Counted from the first letter of the stretch, positions 1 through 9,727 are shown. The stretch is 64,000 nt of DNA from Symbiodinium natans (GCA_905221605.1 CAJNDS010002403.1:340001-404000); one strand, 5' to 3'. The notes: generated from the sequence alone by a model not told the origin. Numbers and translations are program-made.

Positions 1-122
1 AGACCCTCCTATAAAGGGGCTCCTGGCTCGATGCCTGAAGAAGTGGTCTTGAGGCTTTGGGGTGTAAGGTTTAGGCTTTAGGGTTTAGCCGGTGGGGACC
101 ATATTAAGGGACCATGGAACCA

Positions 123-230
123 CCCTAAACCCTAAACCCTAAACCCTAAACCCTAAACCCTAAACCCTAAACCTTTAGGGCTTTCGGGGGGTTATGGGTT
201 TAGGGTTTAGGGTTTACGGGTTCAGGGGCT
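123..230. repeat. Telomeric blocks, CCCTAAA then TTTAGGG
   Basis: About seven CCCTAAA units (123-173) run directly into a TTTAGGG unit and, after a short GC-rich stretch, more TTTAGGG. The two orientations meet tail to tail. Just upstream, at 95-116, two GGGACCAT motifs resemble the J/K element remnants found elsewhere. Confidence 0.95.
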
Positions 231-280
231 CAGGGAACTACACCTAGATAGCAGGATCCCCCTTATGAAAAGGACGCGCA

Positions 281-399
281 GGAGGTACCCCTCTTATCGT
301 GAGCCTCCATATTATAAATAAGGGTACCCTTTTTGGTGCGGGGTGCTGTTTATGAAGGAACCAAGAAGCAACAAGGGCAAAAGGGAGGTTACCAAGTAC
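281..399. mobile_element. Degenerate family B MITE-like element
   Basis: The sequence has the family B core (CCATATTATAAATAAGGGTACCCTTTTT-like, then AAGGGAACCAA and AAGGG) and ends in GGTTACCAAGTA. The left terminus is worn. No coding capacity. It lies directly left of a family A copy. Confidence 0.5.
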
Positions 400-402
400 A
401 GC

Positions 403-515
403 AACTTGAAGGTTTCATGGGTAGTTTTTAGGTAGAGTTCTAGGTACCGTAAATAAGGTTCTACCTGCTACCCTACTTATAGCCCCACTTGTGACTACCC
501 CTGAACCTCCAAGTA
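403..515. mobile_element. Family A MITE-like element
   Basis: Left end ACTTGAAGGTTTCATGGGTAG, right end CTACCCCTGAACCTCCAAGTA: imperfect inverted repeats of about 21 bp around an AT-richer core with ACCCTACTTATAGCC. The right end passes straight into CCCTAAA. Confidence 0.75.
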
Positions 516-516
516 G

Positions 517-680
517 CCCTAAACCCTAAACCCTATACCCTAAACCTCAAACCCCAACCCTAAACCCTAAACCCTAAACCCTAAACTAGGATTCAGGGGT
601 GTAGGGCTTTTGGGGCTCCAGCGAATTGAGGTCAGGGTTTGGAGAGTGAATTTGGTGGTTTAGGGTTTAGGGTTTAGGGC
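517..680. repeat. CCCTAAA block, 70-bp spacer, TTTAGGG block
   Basis: CCCTAAA copies with point variants at 517-587, a unique GC-rich spacer, then three TTTAGGG units at 658-680. This is the recurring capped-spacer layout. Confidence 0.9.
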
Positions 681-828
681 TCATGTTTTCGTTGCAGGGA
701 TGTGGGCATCCTGCCCTAACTTCATAGGCTCTGTGAACGGCCGTGCGCAGCTCCAATATATACCATGCTATAACTACCCGTCTGCAGCGTGGCTTAGGCG
801 TTGGACAAAAGGTCTCACTTTGGTGGCT

Positions 829-955
829 CTACGTGGAGGTTCATGGGTAGGTTATAAGTGGGGTTTTAAAAAAGAAGGGCAAGTACAATCACAACCGCTT
901 TCAAGCCTATTTAGGGTACATCTAACCCTACTTAGAACTACCCATGCCTTCAAGT
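829..955. mobile_element. Family A MITE-like element
   Basis: Left end CTACGTGGAGGTTCATGGGTAG and right end CTACCCATGCCTTCAAGTG are inverted copies of each other with a few changes. The inner arms read TTATAAGTGGGG and CCCTACTTAGAA. Confidence 0.7.
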
Positions 956-1162
956 GGGGAATTTAGCGGTTTCGGCTTCGGGGGTTCAGAAGCAAGCAGT
1001 TTTCGGCTTTGGGCTTGGGGGTTAAGGGCTCGCAATACTTGGGCAGTTATAAGTAGAGTTTTAAGTCAGGGTTTCTGGGGCTTAGGTTTAGGGTTGATAA
1101 GTAGGGTAACTATAGAAATGGGTGCCTATAACCCTTCTGCTAACTTCCCATGTACTCTGAAA

Positions 1163-1226
1163 ACCCTAAACCCTAAACCCTAAACCCTAAACCCTAAACC
1201 CTAAACCTTAAATCCTAAACCCTAAC
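1163..1226 (-). repeat. CCCTAAA block
   Basis: Seven near-perfect CCCTAAA units, then decaying copies. A worn family A-like stretch (about 1035-1155) precedes it. Confidence 0.95.
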
Positions 1227-1305
1227 AAGAAGCCGCGAGTATTAAACGACATCCGAGACACTGAATACCGCTCCATGAAGAGCGCCACCGGTACCTTGAG
1301 GCGCG

Positions 1306-1410
1306 GTTTAGGGTTTAGGGTTTAGGGTTTAGGGTTTAGGGTTTAGGGTTTAGGGTTTAGGGTTTAGGGTTTAGGGTTTAGGGTTTAGGGTTTAGGGTTT
1401 AGGGTTCGGG
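1306..1410 (+). repeat. TTTAGGG block, about 14 units
   Basis: Nearly perfect TTTAGGG array. It follows the preceding CCCTAAA block after a spacer of about 80 bp, giving an inverted pair around unique sequence. Confidence 0.97.
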
Positions 1411-1521
1411 GTTTAAGGTTGGAGTGTTGGCGGGGTGGAGGGTTGGAGGGTTGGAGGGCTTAGGGTGTCTACGTACCCAACATGAATGGCCAAACAAAGG
1501 CTTCTGTTGGGGTAAGCCCCT

Positions 1522-1880
1522 TACTTGGAGGTTCATGGGTAATGTTGACTTCGCATTAATAAACCCCCCCCCCCCCCTCCCCCCCTTGATTGATCAATCT
1601 CTCCGGCCAGGGCCTCCTCAATTAAATTCGCCTAAATCCTGGTAGGACGTACTATTAGTTTTAGTATTAGGTCAATTATATTCGCCCGTAAAAAAACAAT
1701 TCCCGGGCCTGATTTGATAATTGTGGCGGGCTATATTATTGTGTTCTGGCAGGTGGATTTTATAATTGCGGCGGGAATTCCTAATGTGAAGTCAACATTA
1801 ATCATCAGTAGGGTTTACAGGTTACAACCTTACTTAGGGTACTTATACCCCTACTGATAGCTACCCCTGAACCTTCACCT
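1522..1880. mobile_element. Family A element split by a nested insertion
   Basis: The left arm (TTACTTGGAGGTTCATGGGT, 1521-1540) and the right arm (ACTGATAGCTACCCCTGAACCTTCA, ending about 1880) are normal for family A. The element is about 360 bp instead of about 120 bp because a different inverted-repeat element sits inside. Confidence 0.65.
1541..1799. mobile_element. Nested MITE-like element, 18-bp ends
   Basis: AATGTTGACTTCGCATTA at 1541-1558 is the inverse of TAATGTGAAGTCAACATT at 1782-1799 with one mismatch. The 259-bp body holds a C-rich tract at 1562-1585 and AT-rich sequence. No ORF of note. No other copy is seen here. Confidence 0.7.
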
Positions 1881-1889
1881 AGTGGCTTT

Positions 1890-1995
1890 TTAGTAGGGAA
1901 TGACCGAACTAGGCACCCTAGTCACGACATAAGCCCTTAAAGCCTTAAAGGGTACAAAGGGGATACAAGGTACCTAATTCCCTCATTCCCGACTT
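1890..1995. mobile_element. Family E MITE-like element
   Basis: TAGTAGGGAATGACCGAACTAGGCACC on the left opposes GGTACCTAATTCCCTCATTCCC on the right. It lies next to the right end of the split family A element. Confidence 0.55.
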
Positions 1996-2078
1996 AGTTC
2001 AAGTATCTGATCAAAGGAGCACCGGTTTTAGTTTAAAGGGGCGGCTAAGGGAACCTAAGCCCTAAAACAAAAGCACGG

Positions 2079-2172
2079 AGGCCTACTCTGGGTCCTAGTT
2101 ACCCTGAACCCAAAAACTCTAAATCCTAAACCCTAAATCAAGAGAAAAAAGGGCCTACCCCGGGTCCTAGGT
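2079..2172. mobile_element. Two family C right-end fragments
   Basis: GGCCTACTCTGGGTCCTAG (about 2080-2098) and GGGCCTACCCCGGGTCCTAG (about 2150-2169) both match the right terminus of family C. No left ends accompany them; CCCTAAA-like sequence lies between. Confidence 0.5.
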
Positions 2173-2427
2173 ATTCATACCCAGGGAACCTCAAGCTAGC
2201 CCCGAAAAACAAAACCTGGGGCTACTAATTTATATAGATAGAGAACGGTCTCTAAACCCTGGACCCTAAACCCCGAAAGCTGGGTCTTGCTTTTTAGTTT
2301 CTGGACGTCGATGGCGTTGCAGAACTCAGACTCCCGAAGCCCAAAATGGGAACTTGAAGGGTTTTTCTAGGTTGGAGCGTTCGATTTAGGGTTGTAGAGT
2401 TTGGGGTTTTAGCGTTGTTTCGGGTGA

Positions 2428-2521
2428 CCCTAAACCCTAAACCCTAAACCCTAAACCCTAAACCCTAAACCCTAAAACTTAAACCCTAAACCCTAAACCC
2501 GACACCCTAAACCCTGAACCC
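2428..2521 (-). repeat. CCCTAAA block, about 12 units
   Basis: Mostly perfect units with a few point variants. The next block, in opposite orientation, starts about 120 bp downstream. Confidence 0.96.
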
Positions 2522-2642
2522 TTTTGGCTTCAAGGCTTCTGCCAGGAAGCGTTCAGTGGATCGTAGGTCTCGCCTAGCAGCCACTCCTGCGTCTACAAAA
2601 GAAGGAAGCGCTCTGGCTTTGTAGGGCGAAGACCTAAAGCCC

Positions 2643-2765
2643 TTAGGGTTTAGGGTTTAGGATTTAGGGCTTAGGGTTTAGGGTTTAGGGTTTAGGGTTT
2701 AGGGTTTAGGGTTTAGGGTTTAGGGTTTAGGGTTTAGGATTTAGGGCTTAGGGTTTAGGGTTTGG
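2643..2765 (+). repeat. TTTAGGG block, about 17 units
   Basis: TTTAGGG array with ATTTAGGGCTTAGGG variants near both ends, which suggests a partly duplicated array. It runs into GGTATATACTTGGGCCC, a J-type motif. Confidence 0.96.
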
Positions 2766-3096
2766 TATATACTTGGGCCCTTAAGCTATTACATGGGATC
2801 CCCTTTAAGTATCCGAAAAAAAAGGCACACGGACCCTGAACTCCAAAACACGACTGAATTGCTGGTGAGTTTTAGGGTTGAGCAGTAGATTGTTCGGGGA
2901 TATAACCTACGAACTTCGGAGAAGGGCTACATTCTAAGAGTTATTGTTCTTCGACGTGCTGTGAGGCCTTTCCGCTTTCCAGAAGAGGCGTCTGACTTTG
3001 GTGGTACTCCATAGGTTCGCCCGAAAACCTTTGACTGTTCGTTTAATGCGGTGCATGACTCTAAGCAGTACGGAAGGTTTTAAGGCTTAGCATCAG

Positions 3097-3120
3097 TTTA
3101 GGGCCCTAAACCCTGAACCC
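3097..3120. repeat. Head-to-head telomeric junction
   Basis: TTTAGGGCCCTAAACCCTGA: one TTTAGGG unit abuts CCCTAAACCC with no spacer. This is the polarity expected where two telomeric ends are joined. Confidence 0.85.
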
Positions 3121-3292
3121 TCGCTACTCGGTTGGAGGTTCATGGCACACAGTACTTATTAAACCTAAACCCAAAACCCTAAACCCATGGTAGGGGAATT
3201 AAGGGGTATATGTGCACAGTGATAGATGGGTTGCTGGGTACCATGAACCTGCCCGTAAACACCATTGAGCCCCCTCGAGTGGAACCTACCCG

Positions 3293-3336
3293 AAGGGTCC
3301 CACCATGTTATTATGTGCTTGGGCCCAGAACTCCCT
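3293..3336. mobile_element. J-type element fragment
   Basis: AGGGTCCCACCATGTTATTATGTGCTTGGGCCCAGAACTCCC-type sequence, shared with copies near 15.2-15.3 and 46.6 kb. Confidence 0.45.
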
Positions 3337-3361
3337 AGACAGGAGGTAATTCAAGGCCCTC

Positions 3362-3857
3362 CACCCTAAACCCTAAATCCTAAACCCTAAACTGGCCCTA
3401 AACTCTAAACCGGGGTACTTGGAGTTGTGGCTTCGGATTTTACTTCCTGGAGGTTTCGATTCTTCAACAATCAATGACGCCAGGGGCGCCACCGTCCCAG
3501 AACTCCGGAGAGATTCCTCCCTCAAACCCTAGGCCTATAACAGTAAAAAAGTATACTCAGCTAAGAAAATGGTAGTATATTCAGACAACAGCATAAAAAG
3601 TACAATAGTATAAACAAGTAATATATGATTTGGGTCCAAGATCCTGCCACACCAAAAAACTCTTTGCCAAGGCAAGGGACACATAAGAACGAACTATTGA
3701 GTCCAGCCTACAGGTCCTTGATTGGGATGGACTGGGATCAAAGTCCCTGAAACAGGAATCCCTGCTAAAACTGGAACCTGCTACCGTATGACTACTTGAC
3801 CCTCAGGTTTAGGGTTTAAGGTTTAGGGTTTAGGGTTTAGGGTTCAGGGATTAGGGT
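3362..3857. other. Spacer between CCCTAAA and TTTAGGG blocks
   Basis: CCCTAAA copies at 3362-3408 and TTTAGGG copies at 3807-3857 bracket about 400 bp of unremarkable sequence. I see no convincing ORF there. Confidence 0.6.
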
Positions 3858-4152
3858 ATTTTTTGAACAACTGCCATATGTTTTAATATTCCTAGGTGGC
3901 CACTACATGAGGTCGGGGCGGCACGTCCCCTAAGAACCCCATTGAACGTATGTTTTTCCATATTCCCTTGGGGTCGAAGCAAAACGACAATTGAAGCATT
4001 GTAACCCGTTTTTGGAGTTTACTTTCCTAGGACATAACGGTTCCTCGAAGGTTGTAAGTTAAAAAAGGGGGAACACCACAAAGGACGCAACGCCCCTTCT
4101 GAAACCCATGGGCTTTTGGGCTCTTAAGGGCTTCAAGGGCTTGTTCATCCGA

Positions 4153-4250
4153 AACCCTAAAACTCAACCCTAAACCCTAAACCCTAAACCCTAAACCCTA
4201 AACCCTAAACCCTAAACCCTAAACCCTAAACCCTAAACCCTAAACCCTAG
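4153..4250 (-). repeat. CCCTAAA block, about 13 units
   Basis: Near-perfect array. It is followed after 100 bp by a degenerate TTTAGGG block with G-expanded variants such as TTTAGGGGG at 4350-4435. Confidence 0.96.
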
Positions 4251-4840
4251 GGTGCGAAAGGCTTTTGAACCCATGCCTCGACCACGTGGAATGGCACCGA
4301 ACCGTTTGCTAGAAGGACCTTGCCTCGGTCTTTGTGCAGTGTTTAAGGCATAGGGTTTATGGGGGTTAGGGTTTAGGGTTTAGGGGGTTTAGGGGATTTA
4401 GGGGAGCTTAGGGGGTTTGGGTTTAGGGGCTTGATGGGGGCTTGGGGTGGTTTTGGGGTCTATTAGCGCGATTTCGGGTTTCATATTTTTTGTTAAAGAA
4501 CTTTGCATTTCCAGGGCTCTGCAGCAATCTGCTTTAGGATGTTTCGGTGTACTTGAGGTTGAGGGGCATTCATGGAATCGGGCTTGGAGGTTTGGAGTAG
4601 GGGAAATGCATAGATACAAACCGGCTTACTACGTCAGATCAGATTACAAACCCTAAGCCCTGACCTACTTCTAAGTGCCCAGAAGCCTCCAAGTAAACTC
4701 TCAGTTTCAAGCCTTAGTCCACAAGCCTCACTGGATAGCATTGTCGAAAGCCTGCCCAAGCTTAGCAACCAAATCGTGCAACGTCGTCAAGACACTCTTC
4801 CTGCAAGGGTTCCCTTACAGTGAGGACCCCAATATCCCTA

Positions 4841-5042
4841 AACCCTAAAGCCCTAAATCCCAAACACCAAACCCTAAAGCCCCTTATCAACCCTAAATCC
4901 TGAGGCCCAGGTGCTGGCTCCTTCAGTGCGACTCTCACCGAGTTCAAGCACCCTGGCACAGGATCGAAAATTTTAGGGCTTGGGGTTTAGGCCTTTAGAC
5001 CCTGAACCCTAATCCCTGAACCCTGAACTCTAAACCCTAAAC
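4841..5042 (-). repeat. Degenerate CCCTAAA blocks
   Basis: Two decayed CCCTAAA clusters (4841-4905 and 5000-5042) with CCCTGAA and CCCAAA variants, around a 75-bp spacer that ends in a short TTTAGG stretch. Confidence 0.8.
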
Positions 5043-5187
5043 CAAAAAAACCGAAAATACAGGGTTTTGGGTTTGGGGGCTGCCACACGGAAGCGTGCTT
5101 CGTAAGATTGCAGCCGGTTAAAGACACACACGCCCCAAGACCGCCCGCCTTGAGGTTTGCCCTCCGTACCTCTTCCAACGAACACCA

Positions 5188-5349
5188 TACTTGAAGGTCC
5201 ATGGGTACCTATAAGTAGGGGTATAAGTAGTCTAGGAAAGGTTATCACTAGTTATAATTTTAAAGTAAGGATATCACCAGTGATTAATTAAAGGGTTACC
5301 CTGCATATAACCCCCCCCCACCTTTTAACTACCCATGAACCTCCAACTA
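5188..5349. mobile_element. Family A MITE-like element
   Basis: TACTTGAAGGTCCATGGGTA at the left and CTACCCATGAACCTCCAACTAG at the right. The inner core has ATAAGTAGGGG and CCCTGCATATAACC. A longer copy, with an AT-rich insert in the middle. Confidence 0.8.
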
Positions 5350-5442
5350 GCCCTCAACCCTAAGCAGCCTAAACCCTAAACCCTCATCGGCCATAGGCTC
5401 CGGCACCTCCCCCTTGGATCAAGCATACCCTAGGAATAGACA

Positions 5443-5632
5443 TGGTTTAGGGTTTAGGGTGTAGGGTTTAGGGTTTAGGTGACAAAGGGAATAAGGGCCT
5501 ACTCTGGGTCCTAGACCCCCTTGGCTCAAGCAAGTTCGGCCTCTCCTGCTTGAAAAAAGGGCCCACCTGTCAGACCCTAAACCCTGAACCCTAAACCCTA
5601 AAAACTAAACCCTAAACCCTAAACCCCAAACA
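5443..5632. repeat. TTTAGGG block, family C end, CCCTAAA block
   Basis: TTTAGGG units (5443-5478) run into AAAGGGAATAAGGGCCTACTCTGGGTCCTAG-type family C right end (5481-5513). CCCTAAA units follow at 5574-5632. Confidence 0.8.
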
Positions 5633-5979
5633 ACCGGCCGTTTCGGGCAGCCAATGTTTAAAGCTCGGCCTGAGACCTGTGATTTGCCTCCAGGGCCGGC
5701 TCTCTTTGGCAACAGCCGGCTTTTAAAAAAACGAAGGAAACAGGCTAACAGGCCAACCAAAACAAAATATGCCCAGTGTTGCTGCGAGATGTTTAATGCT
5801 AAATGGCGAGCTGCTGTCGATGTATCTATAGTACAGTTAGTTTGTGGTGAAAACATGTACTGAGCCTAGAACTCATCCTAGACTCTTTAAGAATAGGGCC
5901 CTATTCTTTCCATATCGGGTCGCCATTGGTAAGACAATGACCCTGCACGTAGGCCCGGAACCGACTTTTGTGGACCCAA

Positions 5980-6309
5980 AACCCTAAACCCTAAACCCTG
6001 AACCCTAAACCCTACACCCTACACCCTAAACCCTAAACCCTAAACAATATGTCTTGCAACCCACCAGCCTGGCGAAAAGTTTCTTGGCCAGTGCTTGCAT
6101 TCCTGGGCATGGGCGCTGCTCTACATCAATTAGGGCTTAGGGCTTAGGGCTCAGGGTTTCGGCTTCAGGAATTGGGGTTACCAAACAGGGCTTCGGGCTG
6201 TTGAGTGCTCCCCAAGCCCTAAATCCTAAGCCCGAAAACCCACAGGCCTCAGCCCCAAACCCTAAACCCTAAACCCTAAACCCTAAACCCTAAACCCTAA
6301 ACCCTAAAC
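5980..6309. repeat. CCCTAAA / TTTAGGG / CCCTAAA cluster
   Basis: CCCTAAA at 5980-6045 (with CCCTACA variants), degenerate TTAGGGC units at 6128-6160, and CCCTAAA at 6251-6309. Confidence 0.9.
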
Positions 6310-6881
6310 GGCAAGCGTCGGATGTGGGAGGGCATGGCGTCGCGCGACACCAGTCCGAAAATTGCCCCCACTCCGCCTCGGCGTGTGCTTCTTCGGACGT
6401 GGTACTCTCTTCGATCATAGTCTTGATATCAATTCTATAATCTAATGAATGATCAATGCAATTCCTAATACATGAAATGTCCTAAAAAATTTTCTTCGTT
6501 TCTCCTCAGAATCTAATAACCGGGCGAGAAAAAGAATAATGGCTTTCCCCAATTCAAAACCTAAGATCATAGTGTACCTGAACGGCCCTAATAAACGATC
6601 AAAGAAAAGGCCCGTGTAAAAAATGTAAGCAAGGAACGAAGGTTATTATTAATGGGGCGTGCGAACCCTACTTCTCCAATAACCAAGGGAGAAAAAAGGT
6701 CAAACTTTATTCTTCCCAGTAAATAAGGAAACCAAAAAAGTTGAAAGTTCGGCTATGGGCTAAGTAAGCAACTAGTGCACTAATACAGTTCATGCACGCG
6801 TTCGTCCGTTCGGTTTCTTGTTCATTCACTTCACTCCCTTACCGTGCGTTTTTAGAGTTAAAAGGCTGCCTGAGACGGTGA
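6310..6881. other. 570-bp AT-rich unique stretch
   Basis: No telomeric units. The sequence is AT-richer than its surroundings and has stops in all frames every few dozen codons. I recognise nothing in it. Confidence 0.5.
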
Positions 6882-6963
6882 GGGGTTTAGGGTTTAGGGT
6901 TTAGGGTTTAGGTTTTAGGGTTTAGGGCTTAGGGTTTAGGGTTTTGGGTTTAGGGTTTAGGGT
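6882..6963 (+). repeat. TTTAGGG block
   Basis: About ten units with one- or two-base variants. Confidence 0.95.
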
Positions 6964-7011
6964 GACTCCAGACTTGAAAGGTTGGCTTTAGGCTGCTAAG
7001 GGCTTCATTCC

Positions 7012-7175
7012 TTACCCAGAGGTAGTTCGAAGTAGGGTTAAAAGTAGGGTAACTACACTTCCAACTTACCTAGGGCACTTATAACCTTACGTCTAACTAC
7101 CCATGAAACCCCCCAAGTAGCACTAAACCCTAAACCCGAACCCCTACTGAATACTACCCATGAACCTCCAAGTAG
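7012..7175. mobile_element. Family A copy plus extra right end
   Basis: A worn left arm near 7012 (GAGGTAGTTCGAAGTAGGG) pairs with CTAACTACCCATGAAACC...AAGTAG ending at 7119. A second family A right arm (CTACCCATGAACCTCCAAGTAG) ends at 7175 after short CCCTAAACCC sequence, with no left arm of its own. Confidence 0.6.
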
Positions 7176-7440
7176 ACCCTGCACAGACTTCTAGAGTTTA
7201 GGGCTTAAGGGGCTTAGGGTTTAGAGTTTAAGGGGCTTAGGGGTTTAGGGTTCAGGGTTCAGGATTTAGGGGTTCAAAGTTTAGGGTGTACGGTTGGGTC
7301 TAGGGCCCCTAGACATCTGTGTTAGGTGAGGCGCGAAAAAGGGCGACCAGCATGGCCACGAACTCTACCTCCTCAAAGGTATAGCTGTCGTTCTCATCGA
7401 ACACACCTGACTTTATAGGATTCTTAATATTAAGGGAGGG

Positions 7441-7650
7441 CTTAGGGTTTGGGTTTAGGGTTTAGGGTTTAGGGTTTAGGGTTTAGGGTTTAGGGTTTAG
7501 GGTTTAGGGTTTAGGGTTTAGGGTTTAGGGTTTAGGGTTTAGGGTTTAGGGTTTAGGGTTTAGGGTTTAGGGTTTAGGGTTTAGGGTTTGGGGTTTGGGG
7601 TTTGGGGTTTAGGGCTTGGGGTTTAGAGCTTGGGGTTTAGGGTTTAGGGC
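7441..7650 (+). repeat. TTTAGGG block, about 25 units
   Basis: One of the longest perfect arrays, about 20 clean units, then TTTGGGG variant units at 7588-7615 and degenerate ones. Another degenerate TTTAGGG cluster lies at 7196-7290. Confidence 0.97.
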
Positions 7651-7678
7651 TGTCGTTCCAACCGAACACCCTTTACTG

Positions 7679-7819
7679 CACTTGGAGGTCCATGGGTCGT
7701 TAGAAGTGAGTTAGATGTAGGGTGTAGGGTATCTACAACTATGACTGGTCATAACCGTAAAAAAAAGATACTACTAACCCTACTAGCTGACTTATAGCTA
7801 CCCATGAACCCTCAAATAG
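7679..7819. mobile_element. Family A MITE-like element
   Basis: Left GCACTTGGAGGTCCATGGGTCG, right GCTACCCATGAACCCTCAAATAG. Core with CTACTAACCCTACTAGCTGACTTATAG. TTTAGGG lies outside left and CCCTAAA outside right. Confidence 0.78.
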
Positions 7820-8452
7820 CCCTAAAAATCCTGAACCTTGGACCTTAAACCCTACATGGTCCTTCACAAGGCTTGACTTTCCGGCCTCAGGATGCACTAT
7901 CCACAAGGGTTGTTGTTTCGGGTTTAGGGTTTAGGATGAGGGTATTGGGTTTAGGGTTTAGGGTCTAGTCTTCAACCAGAAACCCTTAACACCCCAAACT
8001 CCAAACCTAGAACCGGTTGGGCTGGGCAACCGCTGGCTTCAGGGCTACTGGTTCAGGTCAGGTTCAGGGGCTGTCAGGGCTTAGGGTTCAGAGCTAAGGT
8101 TTAGGGTTCAGGGTTCAGGGTTGTCCGCCTTTGCAAAAGCGGACAATTAGGGGGTGAAGGGTTGAGGGTTTGGAGCTCAGGGGCTTGCAGTTTCTTTAAG
8201 AGGCTTCTTAGCGAGACTTGCGGTGCAACACATGACCGAAGTCATCCTAAAGTAGCTGCCTGATCATGCATTCGGTTCCTGCTAGCAGGGACCTTCAACC
8301 CTGAACACTAAACCCTAAACCCTACACCCTAAACCCTTAGCAGGAGGGCTGCATTGTCACGACAGGATCGTCGTAACCGGAAACGGCTAGCGCTTTGGAG
8401 ATCCCAAGCAATCTAGCAACATGACCGGCTCCCTTGTTGGCATTCCCGGATT

Positions 8453-8603
8453 GGGGTTTAGGGTTTAGGATTAGGGTCTAGGGTTTAGGGTTTAGGGTTT
8501 AGGGTTTAGGGTTTAGGGTTTAGGGTTGTTTAGGGTTTAGGGTTGAGGGTTGAGGGTTGAGGGTTTAGGGTTTAGGGTTTAGGATTAGGGTTCAGGGTTT
8601 AAG
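8453..8603 (+). repeat. TTTAGGG block with TTGAGGG run
   Basis: TTTAGGG units interrupted by three consecutive TTGAGGG units around 8541-8562, a locally copied variant. Confidence 0.95.
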
Positions 8604-8646
8604 GCATATGATATAGGGTTTATGGCGTGTACAATGCCGCGAATGA

Positions 8647-8811
8647 CGACAGCCAAGGTGCCTAAAAGGAACCGTATCTTTTGCTTCTTTGAGATACCTA
8701 CTTGGATCTAGGGCTTGGGGTTTAGGGTTTTAGGGTTTAGGGTTTAGGCGTTTAAGTGCGACAGCCAAGGTGCCTAAAAGGAACCGTATCTTTTGCTTCT
8801 TTGAGATACCT
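8647..8811 (+). repeat. 53-bp direct duplication around a TTTAGGG block
   Basis: Bases 8647-8699 and 8759-8811 appear identical (start CGACAGCCAAGG, end GAGATACCT). The 59 bp between them is mostly TTTAGGG (8709-8750). Confidence 0.9.
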
Positions 8812-8908
8812 CAGCCGCGCGGACGCTTAAAAAGGCTGCTTGTGCGAGGCTTGGGGCTCTATAGGGTGCATCCGGGAGCCCTGCGAGCATGCTATTTTCT
8901 ACAGGTAG

Positions 8909-9009
8909 CCCTAAACCCTAAACCCTAAACCCTAAACACTAAACCCTAAACCCTAAACCCTAAACCCTAAACCCTAAACCCTGAACCCTAAACCCTAAAC
9001 CCTAAACCC
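8909..9009 (-). repeat. CCCTAAA block, about 14 units
   Basis: Near-perfect array. A spacer of about 105 bp then leads to an opposite-orientation block. That spacer holds a family D left-end fragment at 9060-9100 (GGATGCCCAGGAACC, GGGTGCCC). Confidence 0.96.
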
Positions 9010-9114
9010 GTTCGGGATTGCAAGGAGGGGCCGCCCTAGAAAAACTAACTGTAGCTCTTAGGATGCCCAGGAACCTAGCATGAAAACAGGGTGCCCCTCT
9101 GTTTGCTTAAAGGG

Positions 9115-9233
9115 CTTAGGGTTTAGGGTTTAGGGTTTGGGGTTTAGGGTTTAGGGTTTAGGGTTTAGGGTTTAGGGTTTAGGGTTTAGGGTTTGCGGTT
9201 TGGGGTTTAGGGTTTGGGGTGTAGAGTTTAGGG
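9115..9233 (+). repeat. TTTAGGG block
   Basis: About 15 units with a few TTTGGGG variants. Confidence 0.95.
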
Positions 9234-9248
9234 TTATTATGGAACCTT

Positions 9249-9345
9249 CGGATGTTCCCCCCTTATACTGCTAGTCCTAACTCGGGATTCTAGGCCCCCC
9301 CCCCTCCCCCCCCAAAGAAAGGAATATGGGTACTGGGCGGGCATC
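9249..9345. mobile_element. Half of family G fused to a D-type end
   Basis: GGATGTTCCCCCCTTATACTGCTAGTCCT (9250-9278) is the left arm of family G. A C-rich tract follows (9294-9313), then GGGTACTGGGCGGGCATCC, a family D-like right end. No matching G right arm is present. Confidence 0.5.
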
Positions 9346-9413
9346 CGAGGTTGAGGGACTTTAACTCCACGTTGAACTAGGGCGGGAAGGCTCCTTGTAG
9401 GGTTTAGGGTTCA

Positions 9414-9511
9414 GGGTTTAGGGTAGAGGGTTTAGGGCCACGAAACTTTCAAAGAACAAAAGAAGGGTTTAGGGTAGAGGGTTTAGGGCCACGACACTTT
9501 CAAAGAACAAA
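9414..9511 (+). repeat. 51-bp tandem duplication
   Basis: Two head-to-tail copies start at 9414 and 9465, each with GGGTTTAGGGTAGAGGGTTT and then CACTTTCAAAGAAC-type sequence. Copies differ at about one base. Confidence 0.9.
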
Positions 9512-9647
9512 AACACGTCAACATCAACCACGGTAATGAACTTCCAGGTCAGGGGGCAACGGTTTGGGCAAGATTCTAAAGCCAAGTTATCTGAAGTTCT
9601 GAAGGTATCAGTAAGCAAAGAATTCTGGAAGTGAGTGCTTCCCCAAA

Positions 9648-9727
9648 CAGGGGTACCCCTAATTTACCCCAAAGTGCTTGAACCCTTCTTGTGGGAACCT
9701 TAGAAGCCCAATTTCGGAAACCCCCAC
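9648..9727. mobile_element. Family F fragment
   Basis: GGGGTACCCCTAATTTACCCC and CCCAATTTCGGAAACCCCC match parts of family F, best seen at 49.87-49.94 kb. Confidence 0.45.

Noticed and set aside
1306-1410. A true chromosome end
   Set aside because: The array is internal, flanked by other sequence on both sides, and similar arrays of both orientations occur throughout.
7441-7650. CRISPR-like or satellite array
   Set aside because: Units are 7 bp without spacers; it is a telomere-type repeat.
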